A DNA stretch of 64,000 nucleotides from Phenylobacterium aquaticum (lineage in GTDB: Bacteria; Pseudomonadota; Alphaproteobacteria; Caulobacterales; Caulobacteraceae). A program made the translations under genes and the position numbers. Within the stretch, counting starts at the first letter, position 1, and the number at the start of each line of letters is the position of its first letter. Below the pieces are notes generated by a model. It searched no databases. It was given only the letters and a program-made list of their open reading frames with translations, and was not told the origin of the DNA. The stretch covers positions 26,987-90,986 of the forward strand of contig CANCJJ010000008.1 in the NCBI GenBank assembly GCA_947378305.1, read 5' to 3'. Shown here in pieces: positions 42,403 through 51,275 of this stretch.

Positions 42403-44031
42403 CTAGCGTTTCAGTCGGCGGATCAGGTCCGCCGTGGATGGATCATGATCGCCCGCAGCCGCGCCCTCCAGTTCCGGCAGGACGACAGACGCCAGGCGCT
42501 TGCCCAGCTCCACGCCCCACTGGTCGAAACTGTTTATGCCCCAAAGCACCCCCTCGACGAAGACCTTGTGCTCATAGAGGGCGATCAGGGCCCCAAGACG
42601 CTCCGGGCTCAGGCAGTCCAGAATCAGGAAGCTGGAAGGCCGATTTCCGGGGAAGGTGCGCTGGGGTACGAGGGCCTCAACCTCTGCGGCCGATAGCCCC
42701 TGCTGTTCAAGGTCAGCACGAACCCGATCCGCCGATCGGCCCACCATCAGGGCTTCCGCCTGGGCCACGGCATTGGCCAGAAGACCGGTATGGGCAGCCT
42801 CCCCCGCCGCCATAGGCTCGGCGACGGCAAGTATATCCACCGGAACCACATCCGTTCCCTGATGCAGGGCCTGGAAAAAGGCATGTTGCCCGTTGGTCCC
42901 GGCATCGCCGAAGACGCTTGCCGCCGTCAGGTGACGGACAGGGCGACCCAATTTGTCGACCCGCTTGCCGTTGGATTCCATTTCCAGCTGCTGAAGAAAG
43001 GCCGGGAACAGGCGCAGGCGCTGGGCATAGGGCACGACGGCCCGAACCGGTCGGTTGAGCGCATTGCGATTAAAGACATGGGCGAGGGCCAGCTGGACCG
43101 GGAGGTTGGCCTCCAGGCTGGCCGACTGAAAATGCGCATCCATGGCCGCAGCACCCTCAAGCAGGGCCTCAAACACGCGAGGCCCAAGAGCAATGGCGCA
43201 GGACAGACCAACGGCTGACCAGAGCGAATAGCGGCCACCGACCCAGTCCCGAAAACCGAAGACTTGATCCTCCGGCACGCCAAAGGCCCGGGCCAGATCA
43301 GGAGCGGCAGAGACAGCGATCATTTGCTGGTCGCCGCCAGCGCCCAGGGCCGCGCGCAACCAGGACCTGGCTGCCGTGGCATTGATCAGGGTCTCCTGGG
43401 TCGTAAAGGACTTCGAGACGATAACCACCAGGGTACGGGCCGGGTTCAAGCCGTCCAGCGCCATGGAGAGTTCGGAGGGATCGATATTGGCCACGAACCG
43501 CAGGTCGATCTGCGGCGAAAGCGGACGCAAGGCCTCCCAGACCAGACGCGGTCCCAGGTCAGAGCCCCCAATGCCGATATGGACAATGGCTTCATAGGCC
43601 TGGCCATTACCCCCGCCATGTGCCCCGGACCGGATGGCCGTCGCCAGGTCTCCCATGCGCCGCCGCGTCGCTTGAATCTCGCCGGAGACCGGCTCCCCAA
43701 GCGCATGAAACGCCTGATCCCCGGGTGCGCGCAGGGCCATATGCAGGGCAGGTCGATGCTCGGACGTATTGATCGCTTCGCCAGCAAACAGCCGCGTCCG
43801 CGCAGCCTCCACCCCGGCGGCCCGGGCCAGGTCGATCGCCAGGCCATGATCCGATCGCGACCAGGGGTGCTTGGAAAGGTCGAGGTAAATCCCGGCCCCC
43901 TCAAGGGTGAATTGGCTCAGCCGGTCGGGCTCGAGGCGAAACAGGTCGGCAATAGACCGCGCACCCGCGGCCTCCCCCGCCAGGGCCAGGTCACGCCAGA
44001 CCTGATCGACCCGGTCCGGCGCAGGTTCCAC
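42403..44031 (-). CDS. pgi: Glucose-6-phosphate isomerase
   Basis: A 542-residue enzyme interconverting glucose 6-phosphate and fructose 6-phosphate. Signatures are DWVGGRYSLWSAVGLS, GIGGSDLGPRLV, SKSFTTQETL and GTNGQHAFFQALHQGTD with the catalytic His region. The start is GTG at 44031, two bases after the dsbD-like stop codon, so translation is probably coupled to that gene. The C-terminus (LIRRLKR) is typical. Confidence 0.95.
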   Translation of the reverse strand: MEPAPDRVDQVWRDLALAGEAAGARSIADLFRLEPDRLSQFTLEGAGIYLDLSKHPWSRSDHGLAIDLARAAGVEAARTRLFAGEAINTSEHRPALHMALRAPGDQAFHALGEPVSGEIQATRRRMGDLATAIRSGAHGGGNGQAYEAIVHIGIGGSDLGPRLVWEALRPLSPQIDLRFVANIDPSELSMALDGLNPARTLVVIVSKSFTTQETLINATAARSWLRAALGAGGDQQMIAVSAAPDLARAFGVPEDQVFGFRDWVGGRYSLWSAVGLSCAIALGPRVFEALLEGAAAMDAHFQSASLEANLPVQLALAHVFNRNALNRPVRAVVPYAQRLRLFPAFLQQLEMESNGKRVDKLGRPVRHLTAASVFGDAGTNGQHAFFQALHQGTDVVPVDILAVAEPMAAGEAAHTGLLANAVAQAEALMVGRSADRVRADLEQQGLSAAEVEALVPQRTFPGNRPSSFLILDCLSPERLGALIALYEHKVFVEGVLWGINSFDQWGVELGKRLASVVLPELEGAAAGDHDPSTADLIRRLKR

Positions 44032-44033
44032 CC

Positions 44034-46175
44034 CTAATGACCCGCAGCCGAGGTCAAGGACTGGGCGACAATATCCGGCGTCAGGAGCTGGGGCAGAATG
44101 ACCGGCGCGCCGCCCTTGGCCGGATAGACCAGATAGAGCGGGACACCGGCCCGACCATATTTGGCCAGTTCAGCCGCAATATCGCCGTCCCTGCGGGTCC
44201 AGTCGGCCTTCAGGTAGACCGTGCCAGTCCGCGAAAAAGCCTCGGCCGCCTGACGGGTCGAAAAGGCGACCTTTTCATTGACCTGGCAGGTGACGCACCA
44301 TGCGGCGGTAAAGTTCACAAAGACCGGCTTGCCTGCCGCCTGAGCTGCAGCCAGACGCTCGGCGCTATAGGCCTCATGGGGGATGAGCCCGCCGGACTCT
44401 GTTCCAGGAGCCGCGTTTCCGGCCTGGGAGGCTGCGGAACCCGGCCAGACGGCAAACCCAACGGCCAGGGCCAGAAGTCCGGCCCCGGTGACCGCCAGGG
44501 TGAGGCCGGATTTGCCGGCAGCGTGCCGGCTCTGGGCCATGCCAAGAACCCAGGCCGCCATGGCCAGGAGGACCGCACCGGCAAACAGCTTGGCCAAGGC
44601 GTCAGAGCCGGACTGAACTGCCAGAACCCAGGCCAGCCAGGCGGCCGTACCATACATGGGGAAGGCCATCAGTTTGCGGAACCCGTCCATCCACGGGCCG
44701 GGTCGGGGCAAGCGGGTCAGGAGGCCGGGCGCAAAGGCCGCCAGGGTAAAGGGGGCCGCAAAGCCCAGGCCAAGCCCTGCAAAGACCGCAAGGGCCACCA
44801 GGGGTGGCTGAACAAGGGCCCAGCCCAGGGCCGGAGCCATGAAGGGAGCCGTACAAGGGGCCGCGACAATGACCGCCAGAGCCCCCGTCAGGAAGGCCCC
44901 CGCCATTCCGCCCTGGCCAGCGGCCTGGGTACCCAGGCCCTGAAGCGAGCTTCCCATTTCAAACAGGCCCGAGAGGTTCAGGGCCACGGCCAGCATCAAC
45001 ATGGCCAGACTGGCCACCACAATGGGGGATTGGAGCTGGAAGCCCCAGCCCACGGCGGCCCCTCCGGCGCGAACGGCAATCAGCAGACCGGCAAGCCCCA
45101 GGAATGTGGCAAGGCATCCGGCCAGAAAAGCCAGGCCCTGAGCCTGGGCTTCCTTTCGCTCATGGGCGTGGGCCGCCAGGGATGCGGCCTTCATGGCCAG
45201 GATCGGGAAGACGCACGGCATAAGGTTCAAGATCAGGCCACCGATAATGGCAAAACCGATGGCCGCGATCAGGCCAAGGTCTGCGCCTGGCGTCGCCGCA
45301 GGACCGGCCTTGGCCGGCGGAGGTCCAAGCCCGGACGCCTTGGCGGGCAAGGGGCCCAGCGGCAGGTCGAGCTCATAGGCCTTGCCCGCCACTTCCAGCA
45401 CGCCCGCCAGACGACCCGTCGGCGACGTCCCCGGCAGGGGCGATCCCACGAGGGTCAAGGTCAGGCCTTCCGGTCCCCGCTCAATCGCCTGGGGCTTGGC
45501 ATGGTCGATGACGTCTCCGGCATTCGGAAAGAAATAGGCCTCGCTCAGATCTACGCCCTTCAGCGCCGGTCCAGTGACCGCCAACCGGATCTGGCCGGGC
45601 TTGCGTTCAAAGGCCCCGGTCAGTTCATCCGTCTTGGGGGCAGCGGCCAAGGCGGCGGCGATTTTGTCAGCCCAGGCGGGGTCCGCCGTCGGCTCTGTGG
45701 CCAGAACCTTTACCGCCAGGGTGAGATCGGCATCTTCCGGGACGCAGACATCGGCGCACACCAGAAAGGCCGCATGGGCCTTGAGCGTCACAGTCTGGCC
45801 AGTCTTGACGGACTTTGGTGCCGTCAGGGTCAGGGGCAGCAGGACGGCTCCCTGATAGCCGTAATTCATCAACGGACCCGTGGGCTGACGCGACGGCGCG
45901 GCCCAGACCAGGTCGCCCGCCGTCCAGCCTTGCGGCAAGGTCCAGGTGAGCTCGGTCGGCGCCCCGGAATCCCCGGAATTTTTCCAATAGGTATGCCAGC
46001 CCTTCTGAATATCCTGGCGAAGGGCGACCTGCAGGCTTCCACCCGGCCGAATGCCGTCTTGAGCCGCCACAAGTTCAGCGGTCAGGTGAGATGTCCGGAC
46101 GGGCTCCCCCAAGGCTGGCAGTGCCATGGCCGAGACGATACCGAGCACGGCAAGGGCTCTGGCGACAAATCGCAT
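44034..46175 (-). CDS. DsbD/ScsB-type thiol:disulfide interchange protein
   Basis: A 713-residue membrane protein that moves electrons from cytoplasmic thioredoxin to periplasmic partners. Signal peptide MRFVARALAVLGIVSAMALPALG leads a large periplasmic domain containing CADVCVPEDADL, then a core of about eight helices (MPCVFPILAMKA and ATFLG with the membrane cysteines) and a thioredoxin-like C-terminal domain with WCVTC near residue 628. The ScsB-like N-terminus differs from E. coli DsbD. The ATG at 46175 is chosen for the signal peptide. pgi follows immediately. Confidence 0.92.
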   Translation of the reverse strand: MRFVARALAVLGIVSAMALPALGEPVRTSHLTAELVAAQDGIRPGGSLQVALRQDIQKGWHTYWKNSGDSGAPTELTWTLPQGWTAGDLVWAAPSRQPTGPLMNYGYQGAVLLPLTLTAPKSVKTGQTVTLKAHAAFLVCADVCVPEDADLTLAVKVLATEPTADPAWADKIAAALAAAPKTDELTGAFERKPGQIRLAVTGPALKGVDLSEAYFFPNAGDVIDHAKPQAIERGPEGLTLTLVGSPLPGTSPTGRLAGVLEVAGKAYELDLPLGPLPAKASGLGPPPAKAGPAATPGADLGLIAAIGFAIIGGLILNLMPCVFPILAMKAASLAAHAHERKEAQAQGLAFLAGCLATFLGLAGLLIAVRAGGAAVGWGFQLQSPIVVASLAMLMLAVALNLSGLFEMGSSLQGLGTQAAGQGGMAGAFLTGALAVIVAAPCTAPFMAPALGWALVQPPLVALAVFAGLGLGFAAPFTLAAFAPGLLTRLPRPGPWMDGFRKLMAFPMYGTAAWLAWVLAVQSGSDALAKLFAGAVLLAMAAWVLGMAQSRHAAGKSGLTLAVTGAGLLALAVGFAVWPGSAASQAGNAAPGTESGGLIPHEAYSAERLAAAQAAGKPVFVNFTAAWCVTCQVNEKVAFSTRQAAEAFSRTGTVYLKADWTRRDGDIAAELAKYGRAGVPLYLVYPAKGGAPVILPQLLTPDIVAQSLTSAAGH

Positions 46176-46324
46176 GACAGCATGGCTCCAGGGAAATGAG
46201 ACTGATGGCAATATGCCGGTTTTTAACCGCCGCGCATAGGTCCAGCGGTTGACGGGGGCTCGACTTCCGCAAACGAGCGGCCAATGATGCGACCATTATC
46301 TACCTATGGACCGGAGACACACCC

Positions 46325-46717
46325 TTGCCCGCGCCCTTTGACGAGATTGCTATTGGTCAGGTCGTCACCCTGGGCGAGGTCCGTGTAGATACCCGGTCTC
46401 TTGAGACCTTCATTGAGGCCTTCGCGCCAGGCTGGCCCTCAGAGCGCGGCGCGCCCGACGCCATGGTCTATGCCCTGTGGGCGCGACTGGATGCGGCGGC
46501 GTCTCTGGGTTGGCCCCAGACCAAGCGCCTTGGGGTTGATGCCCTTCGCTGGGTCCGCAACCCTCCGCCCGGCGAAGCCCTGCGCGGGCGCATGACGGTT
46601 ATGGGCAAGGACCCGGTCGGGGATGACAAGGGAATCATAATCGCCCAGCACGACCTGCTCGATGAAGCGGGTCGGCTGGTCTTTTCTTGCCTGACCCGCA
46701 GCGTATTTTCACGCTGA
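46325..46717 (+). CDS. Small hotdog/MaoC-like protein
   Basis: A 130-residue protein. The opening FDEIAIGQVVTLGEVRVD and the closing LVFSCLTRSVFSR resemble MaoC-type hotdog proteins, but the Asp/His active-site motif is not evident, so hydratase activity is doubtful. The start is TTG at 46325, with GGAG eight bases upstream; no better ATG is in frame. It is divergent from the dsbD-like gene and convergent with sapC-like. Confidence 0.6.
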   Translation: MPAPFDEIAIGQVVTLGEVRVDTRSLETFIEAFAPGWPSERGAPDAMVYALWARLDAAASLGWPQTKRLGVDALRWVRNPPPGEALRGRMTVMGKDPVGDDKGIIIAQHDLLDEAGRLVFSCLTRSVFSR

Positions 46718-46735
46718 AGGTTCAGAATGCCGGTC

Positions 46736-47530
46736 TTACTGGGCCGCAAGCAGCTCTGAATTGCGGTAGATCTGCAGGGCAATCAGGCGATCCCAGCCGA
46801 ACAGGCTGATCAGGTGGGCATAGATCTGGGTGAGGGCACCGCTGTCGCGCAATTCCGCCAGCTTGTCGGGGGCCAGGGCGTTCAGCTTGGTTTCTGACAC
46901 CCCAAAATACTCGGCAACGATCTGAGGCTCGCCCATAGAGCCATCTTCATTGACCTGGGTGTGGGTCGCCGTCTTGACCTCAAACAGGTCCAGTTCCTTG
47001 AGCAGGGCCACGAAATTCATCGTCTTCTGGCGCTCAACTTCGTAGTTGTTGCAGAATTCGATGCAGTTCTGGGTGTATTCGGTCGGCGAATTGTCGTCAT
47101 TGAAGAAGGCCAGATCGCCGCCCTCGACGATGAATTCCGCGTTCCGGTCGATGCAGAGAATCGACTGCTGGGCTGCGTCGTCATTCGCAAAGACGAAGGG
47201 ATAGCGCCGGATATAGGCCGGAACGTAGATGCCAGCTTCAAACAGGCCATCGTCCCGCAGGAAGATGTTTTCGTCGGCGTTCAGCCCCATGACCGCCAGC
47301 GGGGTCTTGTCTTCGCCCACAAAGATGATCGGGCTGGTGAGGGCCGCCATACTGAATTCGGTGACGGCAAGCGGGACGGCATGGCCGGTCCGGGCAAAGC
47401 CGAAGGGGCCATCCATGCGCTTGACCCCTAGGCCCTTGTGCAGGTCCGGGGAGAGGGGTTCGGGCTTGGAATAAAACAGCACACTGCCGGAAATCTGGCC
47501 GCCGCTCTTGATCTGGGTTTCGTTCGCCAT
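46736..47530 (-). CDS. SapC family protein
   Basis: A 264-residue protein matching the SapC family (PF07277), named from S-layer loci but mostly found near TonB-dependent receptors and hydroxylase or halogenase genes in Caulobacterales and Xanthomonadales. Family-like segments include FARTGHAVPLAVTEFSMAA, SPIIFVGEDKTPLAVMGL, YVPAYIRRYPFVFA and FIVEGGDLAFF. No signal peptide is present. The biochemical role is unknown. It is divergent from the two-domain MaoC gene. No S-layer gene is in the window. Confidence 0.85.
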   Translation of the reverse strand: MANETQIKSGGQISGSVLFYSKPEPLSPDLHKGLGVKRMDGPFGFARTGHAVPLAVTEFSMAALTSPIIFVGEDKTPLAVMGLNADENIFLRDDGLFEAGIYVPAYIRRYPFVFANDDAAQQSILCIDRNAEFIVEGGDLAFFNDDNSPTEYTQNCIEFCNNYEVERQKTMNFVALLKELDLFEVKTATHTQVNEDGSMGEPQIVAEYFGVSETKLNALAPDKLAELRDSGALTQIYAHLISLFGWDRLIALQIYRNSELLAAQ

Positions 47531-47724
47531 GATGTGCCTTCGATGTGCTGGGCGAGAGGGGATACGCAGACAATCCCGAGGGACCGCAGCGCGAGGTGAG
47601 AGCTTCTAACCGATCATGGAGGCGCCCGCAAATCCATTGCTTGAGGCTTGCATACCCGCCGTCAAGGCGCTTCAATCTGAAACCATAAGAGCGAGATCGA
47701 ACAGCTCAGTTGAGGAAACAGACC

Positions 47725-48606
47725 ATGGCCATTTTCTACCCCGACATTTTGAACCAGCGCACAGCGCCTCGAACCTTCACCTATGGGGACAAGGACGTCA
47801 TGCTCTACGCCCTTGGCGTGGGCCTGGGTCAGGACCCGATGGACGAGACCGAGCTTGCCTTCGTCTATGAAAAAAACCTGAAGGTAATCCCAACCGCCGC
47901 CACCGTTCTGGCCGCTGGCCTGCGGGGCGCTGCCGGACCCGCCCCGGAAATGCCCGCCGGTCATCGTCAGAGCCAGATTAACTTCCTGATGGTGGTGCAC
48001 GGCGAACAGAAGGTCGAACTGCACAAGCCCCTGCCCGCCAATGGCACCTTCACCGCTGAAGGCCGGACGGTCGGAGCCTTTGACAAGGGCGAAGGAAAGG
48101 GTGCCGTCATCATCAATGAAACCGTCTGGACCGATGAAAAGGGCGAAAAAATCGCCACCCTGACAGGCTCAACCTTCGCCCGGGGCGACGGCGGATTTGG
48201 CGGGCCTTCGGAAGGCGCCCCGGAACCCCACGTGGTTCCGACCCGTGCCCCGGACCTGTCTGTTGATTTCAGCACCCGGGAAGACCAGGCCCTGCTCTAC
48301 CGGCTGAATGGCGACCGCAACCCTCTGCATTCAGACCCCGATGTCGCCCGGCGCGCAGGCTTTGACCGGCCCATTCTGCACGGTCTCTGCACCTACGGAA
48401 TCACCTGCCGGGCGATTTTGCAGGCCGTGACCGATTTTGATCCCGACCAGATCTATTCGCATCAGGCCCGGTTCTCGGCCCCGGTGTTTCCCGGCGACGT
48501 GATCACGGTCGACATCTGGAAAGACGGCAAGGCGATTTCCTTCGAGGCCCGGGTCAAGGCGCGCAATGCCACCGTCATCAAGAACGGACTGACCGTCCTG
48601 CGTTGA
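47725..48606 (+). CDS. MaoC-family dehydratase, double-hotdog (Hsd17b4/Hde-like)
   Basis: A 293-residue (R)-enoyl-CoA hydratase 2-like enzyme. The N-terminal half (FTYGDKDVMLYALGVGLG) is a non-catalytic hotdog. The C-terminal half carries the hydratase-2 motif LNGDRNPLHSDPDVARRAGFDRPILHG with catalytic Asp and His. The family hydrates trans-2-enoyl-CoA in beta-oxidation. GAGGA before the ATG at 47725 supports this start over a TTG at 47710. Confidence 0.92.
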   Translation: MAIFYPDILNQRTAPRTFTYGDKDVMLYALGVGLGQDPMDETELAFVYEKNLKVIPTAATVLAAGLRGAAGPAPEMPAGHRQSQINFLMVVHGEQKVELHKPLPANGTFTAEGRTVGAFDKGEGKGAVIINETVWTDEKGEKIATLTGSTFARGDGGFGGPSEGAPEPHVVPTRAPDLSVDFSTREDQALLYRLNGDRNPLHSDPDVARRAGFDRPILHGLCTYGITCRAILQAVTDFDPDQIYSHQARFSAPVFPGDVITVDIWKDGKAISFEARVKARNATVIKNGLTVLR

Positions 48607-48621
48607 GGTTAAAGCCGTCCA

Positions 48622-48669
48622 GAGCCTGTTCCGATAAGCGGGAAGCGGTTATCGGATCGAAACGGGCTC
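48622..48669. repeat. Palindromic intergenic repeat
   Basis: GAGCC...GTTCCGATAA (48622-48637) pairs with TTATCGG...AACGGGCTC (48649-48669): 7-bp and outer 5-bp stems around an 11-base GC-rich loop GCGGGAAGCGG. It resembles the scattered palindromic elements often seen between genes in Caulobacterales. A shorter relative is at 1618-1639, and a possible fragment (GACCGGAACGCGCTCTAGA) lies at 56991-57009. Confidence 0.6.
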
Positions 48670-48696
48670 AACCTCTTTGAATGAGAGCCCTTTTTG
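48664..48696 (+). terminator. Rho-independent terminator after the MaoC gene
   Basis: GGGCTC (48664-48669) and GAGCCC (48685-48690) form a 6-bp stem followed by TTTTTG. The left arm is also the outer right arm of the adjoining repeat, so the two hairpins exclude each other. Confidence 0.7.
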
Positions 48697-48715
48697 TCCC
48701 TTTGGTCGGTGCCGG

Positions 48716-49246
48716 CTAAAGGGAAGGGGCTCTCGTCGTGAACATGACATGGCGATTCAGCGGGTGATCTGGCGCCAGCCGGGGATGATCAAAGTCCCGG
48801 CTGGGGTCCGGCACCATGCCGATGCGGCGCATGACCGCCTGGGAGGCCAGATTGGAAGCCGCGGTAAAGGCCAGGATTTCCGGGGTCTCTATGTGGGCGA
48901 GGCCCCAGTCCAGGGCCGCGCGGGCGCCTTCGGTGGCATAGCCCTGGCCCCAGGCCGCGTGCGCGAGACGCCAGCCCGCCTCTATGCCAGGGCCGGGGGC
49001 CTCCTCCAGGCGGCGGATGCCGATCGCACCGACAAGCTGGCCATCAGACCTGCGCTCTGCCGCCCAGAAGCCAAAACCGTTGGCGGCGATGCTGGCGTTG
49101 ATCCGGTCAATCATGGCGTCACTGGCGGCGCGATCAAGGGTCCCGCCCAGCCAGTTCCCGACCCGGGGATCTGCATTCAGGGCCGCAAAATCGGCACGAT
49201 CCGTGTCGCGCCAGGCCCGCAGGACAAGCCGTTCGGTCTGGATCAT
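48716..49246 (-). CDS. GNAT-family N-acetyltransferase
   Basis: A 176-residue acetyltransferase of the RimJ/RimL-like type (Acetyltransf_3). The start MIQTERLVLRAWRDTDRADFAALN is typical. The acetyl-CoA pyrophosphate-binding region is HAAWGQGYATEGARAAL, and the C-terminal TAASNLASQAVMRRIGM matches the family. The acceptor could be an N-terminus of a protein or a small molecule; it cannot be told from sequence. It lies 15 bases after aguB on the same strand. Confidence 0.9.
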   Translation of the reverse strand: MIQTERLVLRAWRDTDRADFAALNADPRVGNWLGGTLDRAASDAMIDRINASIAANGFGFWAAERRSDGQLVGAIGIRRLEEAPGPGIEAGWRLAHAAWGQGYATEGARAALDWGLAHIETPEILAFTAASNLASQAVMRRIGMVPDPSRDFDHPRLAPDHPLNRHVMFTTRAPSL

Positions 49247-49261
49247 GGAAAGACCCCGGGA

Positions 49262-50140
49262 TCAGGCCGGACGCGGCGCAGTAAGCGCCCCGTAAAGGTC
49301 GGTGCGCCGGTCTCGGAAAAAGCCCCAGGCCGCCCGATAGGTCGCCAGGAAGTCGAGATCAAACTGCGCCAGGGCGATTCCCGCCTCATCCCGGCCGAGA
49401 TCCGCCACGAGGTCCCCCCGGTGATCGGCAATGAAGGAGGAGCCATAGAATCCCTGCCCCCCGCCCGGATAGCCCTCCCAGGCCTCGAAGCCGATGCGAT
49501 TGGCGGCAACCACCGGGATGACATTCGAAACGGCATGACCCTGCATGGCCCGACGCCAGGGCAGGGCGGTGTCCAGGCTGGCGTCATGGGGCTCTGAACC
49601 AATGGCAGTCGGATAGAGAAGAACCTCTGCCCCCATGAGGGCCATGACCCGGGCGGCTTCCGGATACCACTGGTCCCAGCAGATCCCGACGCCAATGCGG
49701 CCGAACCGTGTGTCCCAGACCCGAAATCCGGTATCGCCGGGCCGGAAATAGTATTTTTCCATATAGCCTGGGCCATCGGGAATATGGCTCTTGCGGTAGA
49801 CGCCCATGAGGGAGCCGTCGGCATCGACCATGACCACCGAATTGAAATAGTGTGGCCCCTCCCGCTCAAAGATCGAGATCGGCAAGACAACGCCAAGGTC
49901 TGCGGCCAGCGGGGCCAGGGCGGTCACGCACGGATGGGTCCGCCAGGGATGGGCGGTTGCAAACCAGCGCTCCTCCTGGGTCACGCAAAAATAGGGGCCC
50001 TGAAACAATTCCGACGGCAGGATCACCTGGGCCCCCTGGCCTGCAGCCTGACGAATGAGGTCTGCCGTCCGGGCGATGTTTTCGGACATGTCAGGGCCAT
50101 AGGCGGTTTGCAAGGCCGCCACTGTGAGTGTTCTGGCCAT
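49262..50140 (-). CDS. aguB: N-carbamoylputrescine amidase
   Basis: A 292-residue nitrilase-superfamily enzyme that hydrolyses N-carbamoylputrescine to putrescine, CO2 and ammonia. The Glu-Lys-Cys triad maps to ILPSELFQGPYF (Glu), the YRKSHIPDGPGYMEKYYF region (Lys) and GVGICWDQWYPEAARVM (Cys). Its ATG overlaps the aguA stop by one base (TGATG). With aguA it forms the agmatine route from arginine to putrescine. Arginine decarboxylase is not in the window. Confidence 0.95.
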   Translation of the reverse strand: MARTLTVAALQTAYGPDMSENIARTADLIRQAAGQGAQVILPSELFQGPYFCVTQEERWFATAHPWRTHPCVTALAPLAADLGVVLPISIFEREGPHYFNSVVMVDADGSLMGVYRKSHIPDGPGYMEKYYFRPGDTGFRVWDTRFGRIGVGICWDQWYPEAARVMALMGAEVLLYPTAIGSEPHDASLDTALPWRRAMQGHAVSNVIPVVAANRIGFEAWEGYPGGGQGFYGSSFIADHRGDLVADLGRDEAGIALAQFDLDFLATYRAAWGFFRDRRTDLYGALTAPRPA

Positions 50141-51150
50141 CAGGCGGGCTCCTGCTGGGTTATGCAGTGGAAGGACCCGCCCCCGCTCAAGATCGCATTT
50201 GAGGGCAGGTCGATAATGGTTCTGTCCGGAAACAGGGACTTCAAGCCTTCAACCGCGAAGGCTCCGGCCTGGGCATCGCCATAGGTGGGCATGATGACGG
50301 CCCCGTTGGCTATGATGAAGTTCATGTGGCTGGCAGGAGATGCCCCACCCGTCTCAGCCTCGATCCACCCCGGGGAAGGAAGCCGGAAAACCTTGAGCGG
50401 TCGCCCGTCCGCATCCCGGGCCCGGGCCAGGATCGCAGCCGTCTCGTCATAGAGTTCGGTATTTACATCGCCCCGCCCCCAGGCAATCGGACAGACCACA
50501 GAGCCTGGAGCAATAAACCGGGCCAGATTGTCCACATGACCATCGGTATGGTCATTCGCCAGACCCTCCCCGAGCCAGATCACCTGGCGCACGCCAAGCG
50601 CCTCGGCCAGGGCGGATTCAGCCGTGGCCTCGGTCCAGCCTGCATTTCGGTTGGGGTTCAGGAGGCACTGCCGGGTGGTTAGCAGGGTTCCCGATCCATC
50701 ATGGTCCAGAGATCCTCCCTCCATGACAAAGTCGCAGGGTGTAAGGGGCACACCCGACGCCACCGCAATCTGGGCAGCCACCTCGTCATCATGGTCCATC
50801 AGGAATTTTTCACCCCAACCATTGAACTGAAAGCCAACGGCATGGCGGGCCCCGTCCGGGCCTTGCGCAAAGATTGGACCTGTATCCCTCAGCCAGATAT
50901 CGCCGAACCGGCCAGGGACAATTTCAATTCCCGAGACATCACCCAGCAGGCGGCGGGCTGTAACCTCGCCCTCCGGCGAGCCCGTCATTAGCCGAACATG
51001 CTCCCGGCCAGGACCTGCCAGGGCGCGGGCCAGGGCGGCAACTTCAGCCTGGGCCGCCTCGAGATTGTCGATCCAAAGCGCTTCATGGCTGGGAAAGCCA
51101 AGCCACATTGCCCGATGCGGGGCCCATTCGGCGGGAACAATCAATGCCAT
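50140..51150 (-). CDS. aguA: Agmatine deiminase
   Basis: A 336-residue guanidino-modifying enzyme that converts agmatine to N-carbamoylputrescine and ammonia. The pentein-fold motifs are FQFNGWGEKF, FVMEGGSLDHDGSGTLLTT, NDHTDGHVDN (catalytic His/Asp region) and the C-terminal GGGSFHCITQQEP with the Cys nucleophile. It is directly coupled to aguB. AGGA-type spacing before the ATG is weak. Confidence 0.95.
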   Translation of the reverse strand: MALIVPAEWAPHRAMWLGFPSHEALWIDNLEAAQAEVAALARALAGPGREHVRLMTGSPEGEVTARRLLGDVSGIEIVPGRFGDIWLRDTGPIFAQGPDGARHAVGFQFNGWGEKFLMDHDDEVAAQIAVASGVPLTPCDFVMEGGSLDHDGSGTLLTTRQCLLNPNRNAGWTEATAESALAEALGVRQVIWLGEGLANDHTDGHVDNLARFIAPGSVVCPIAWGRGDVNTELYDETAAILARARDADGRPLKVFRLPSPGWIEAETGGASPASHMNFIIANGAVIMPTYGDAQAGAFAVEGLKSLFPDRTIIDLPSNAILSGGGSFHCITQQEPA

Positions 51151-51220
51151 GAATATCCTCGGTACGACCCCGTTACACGCTTTCCAGCCAACTCCATTCT
51201 GGCGTCAAGCGTCGCATATG

Positions 51221-51250
51221 AAAAGGGCGGCCCGCGCAAACGGACCGCCC
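51221..51250 (-). terminator. Rho-independent terminator of the TonB-dependent receptor gene
   Basis: On the minus strand GGGCGGTCCG pairs with CGGGCCGCCC (51241-51250 with 51225-51234) around a 6-base loop, with one mismatch-prone position, followed by TTTTC. It lies 25 bases after the receptor stop and separates it from aguA. Confidence 0.88.
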
Positions 51251-51275
51251 CTTAACATCCAGTCCTGAGACGGGC

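Noticed and set aside
44037..46199. A 720-codon open frame antisense to the dsbD-like gene
   Set aside because: Glycine/arginine/glutamine-rich with no family features; it mirrors the GC-rich codon pattern of the strongly supported gene on the other strand.
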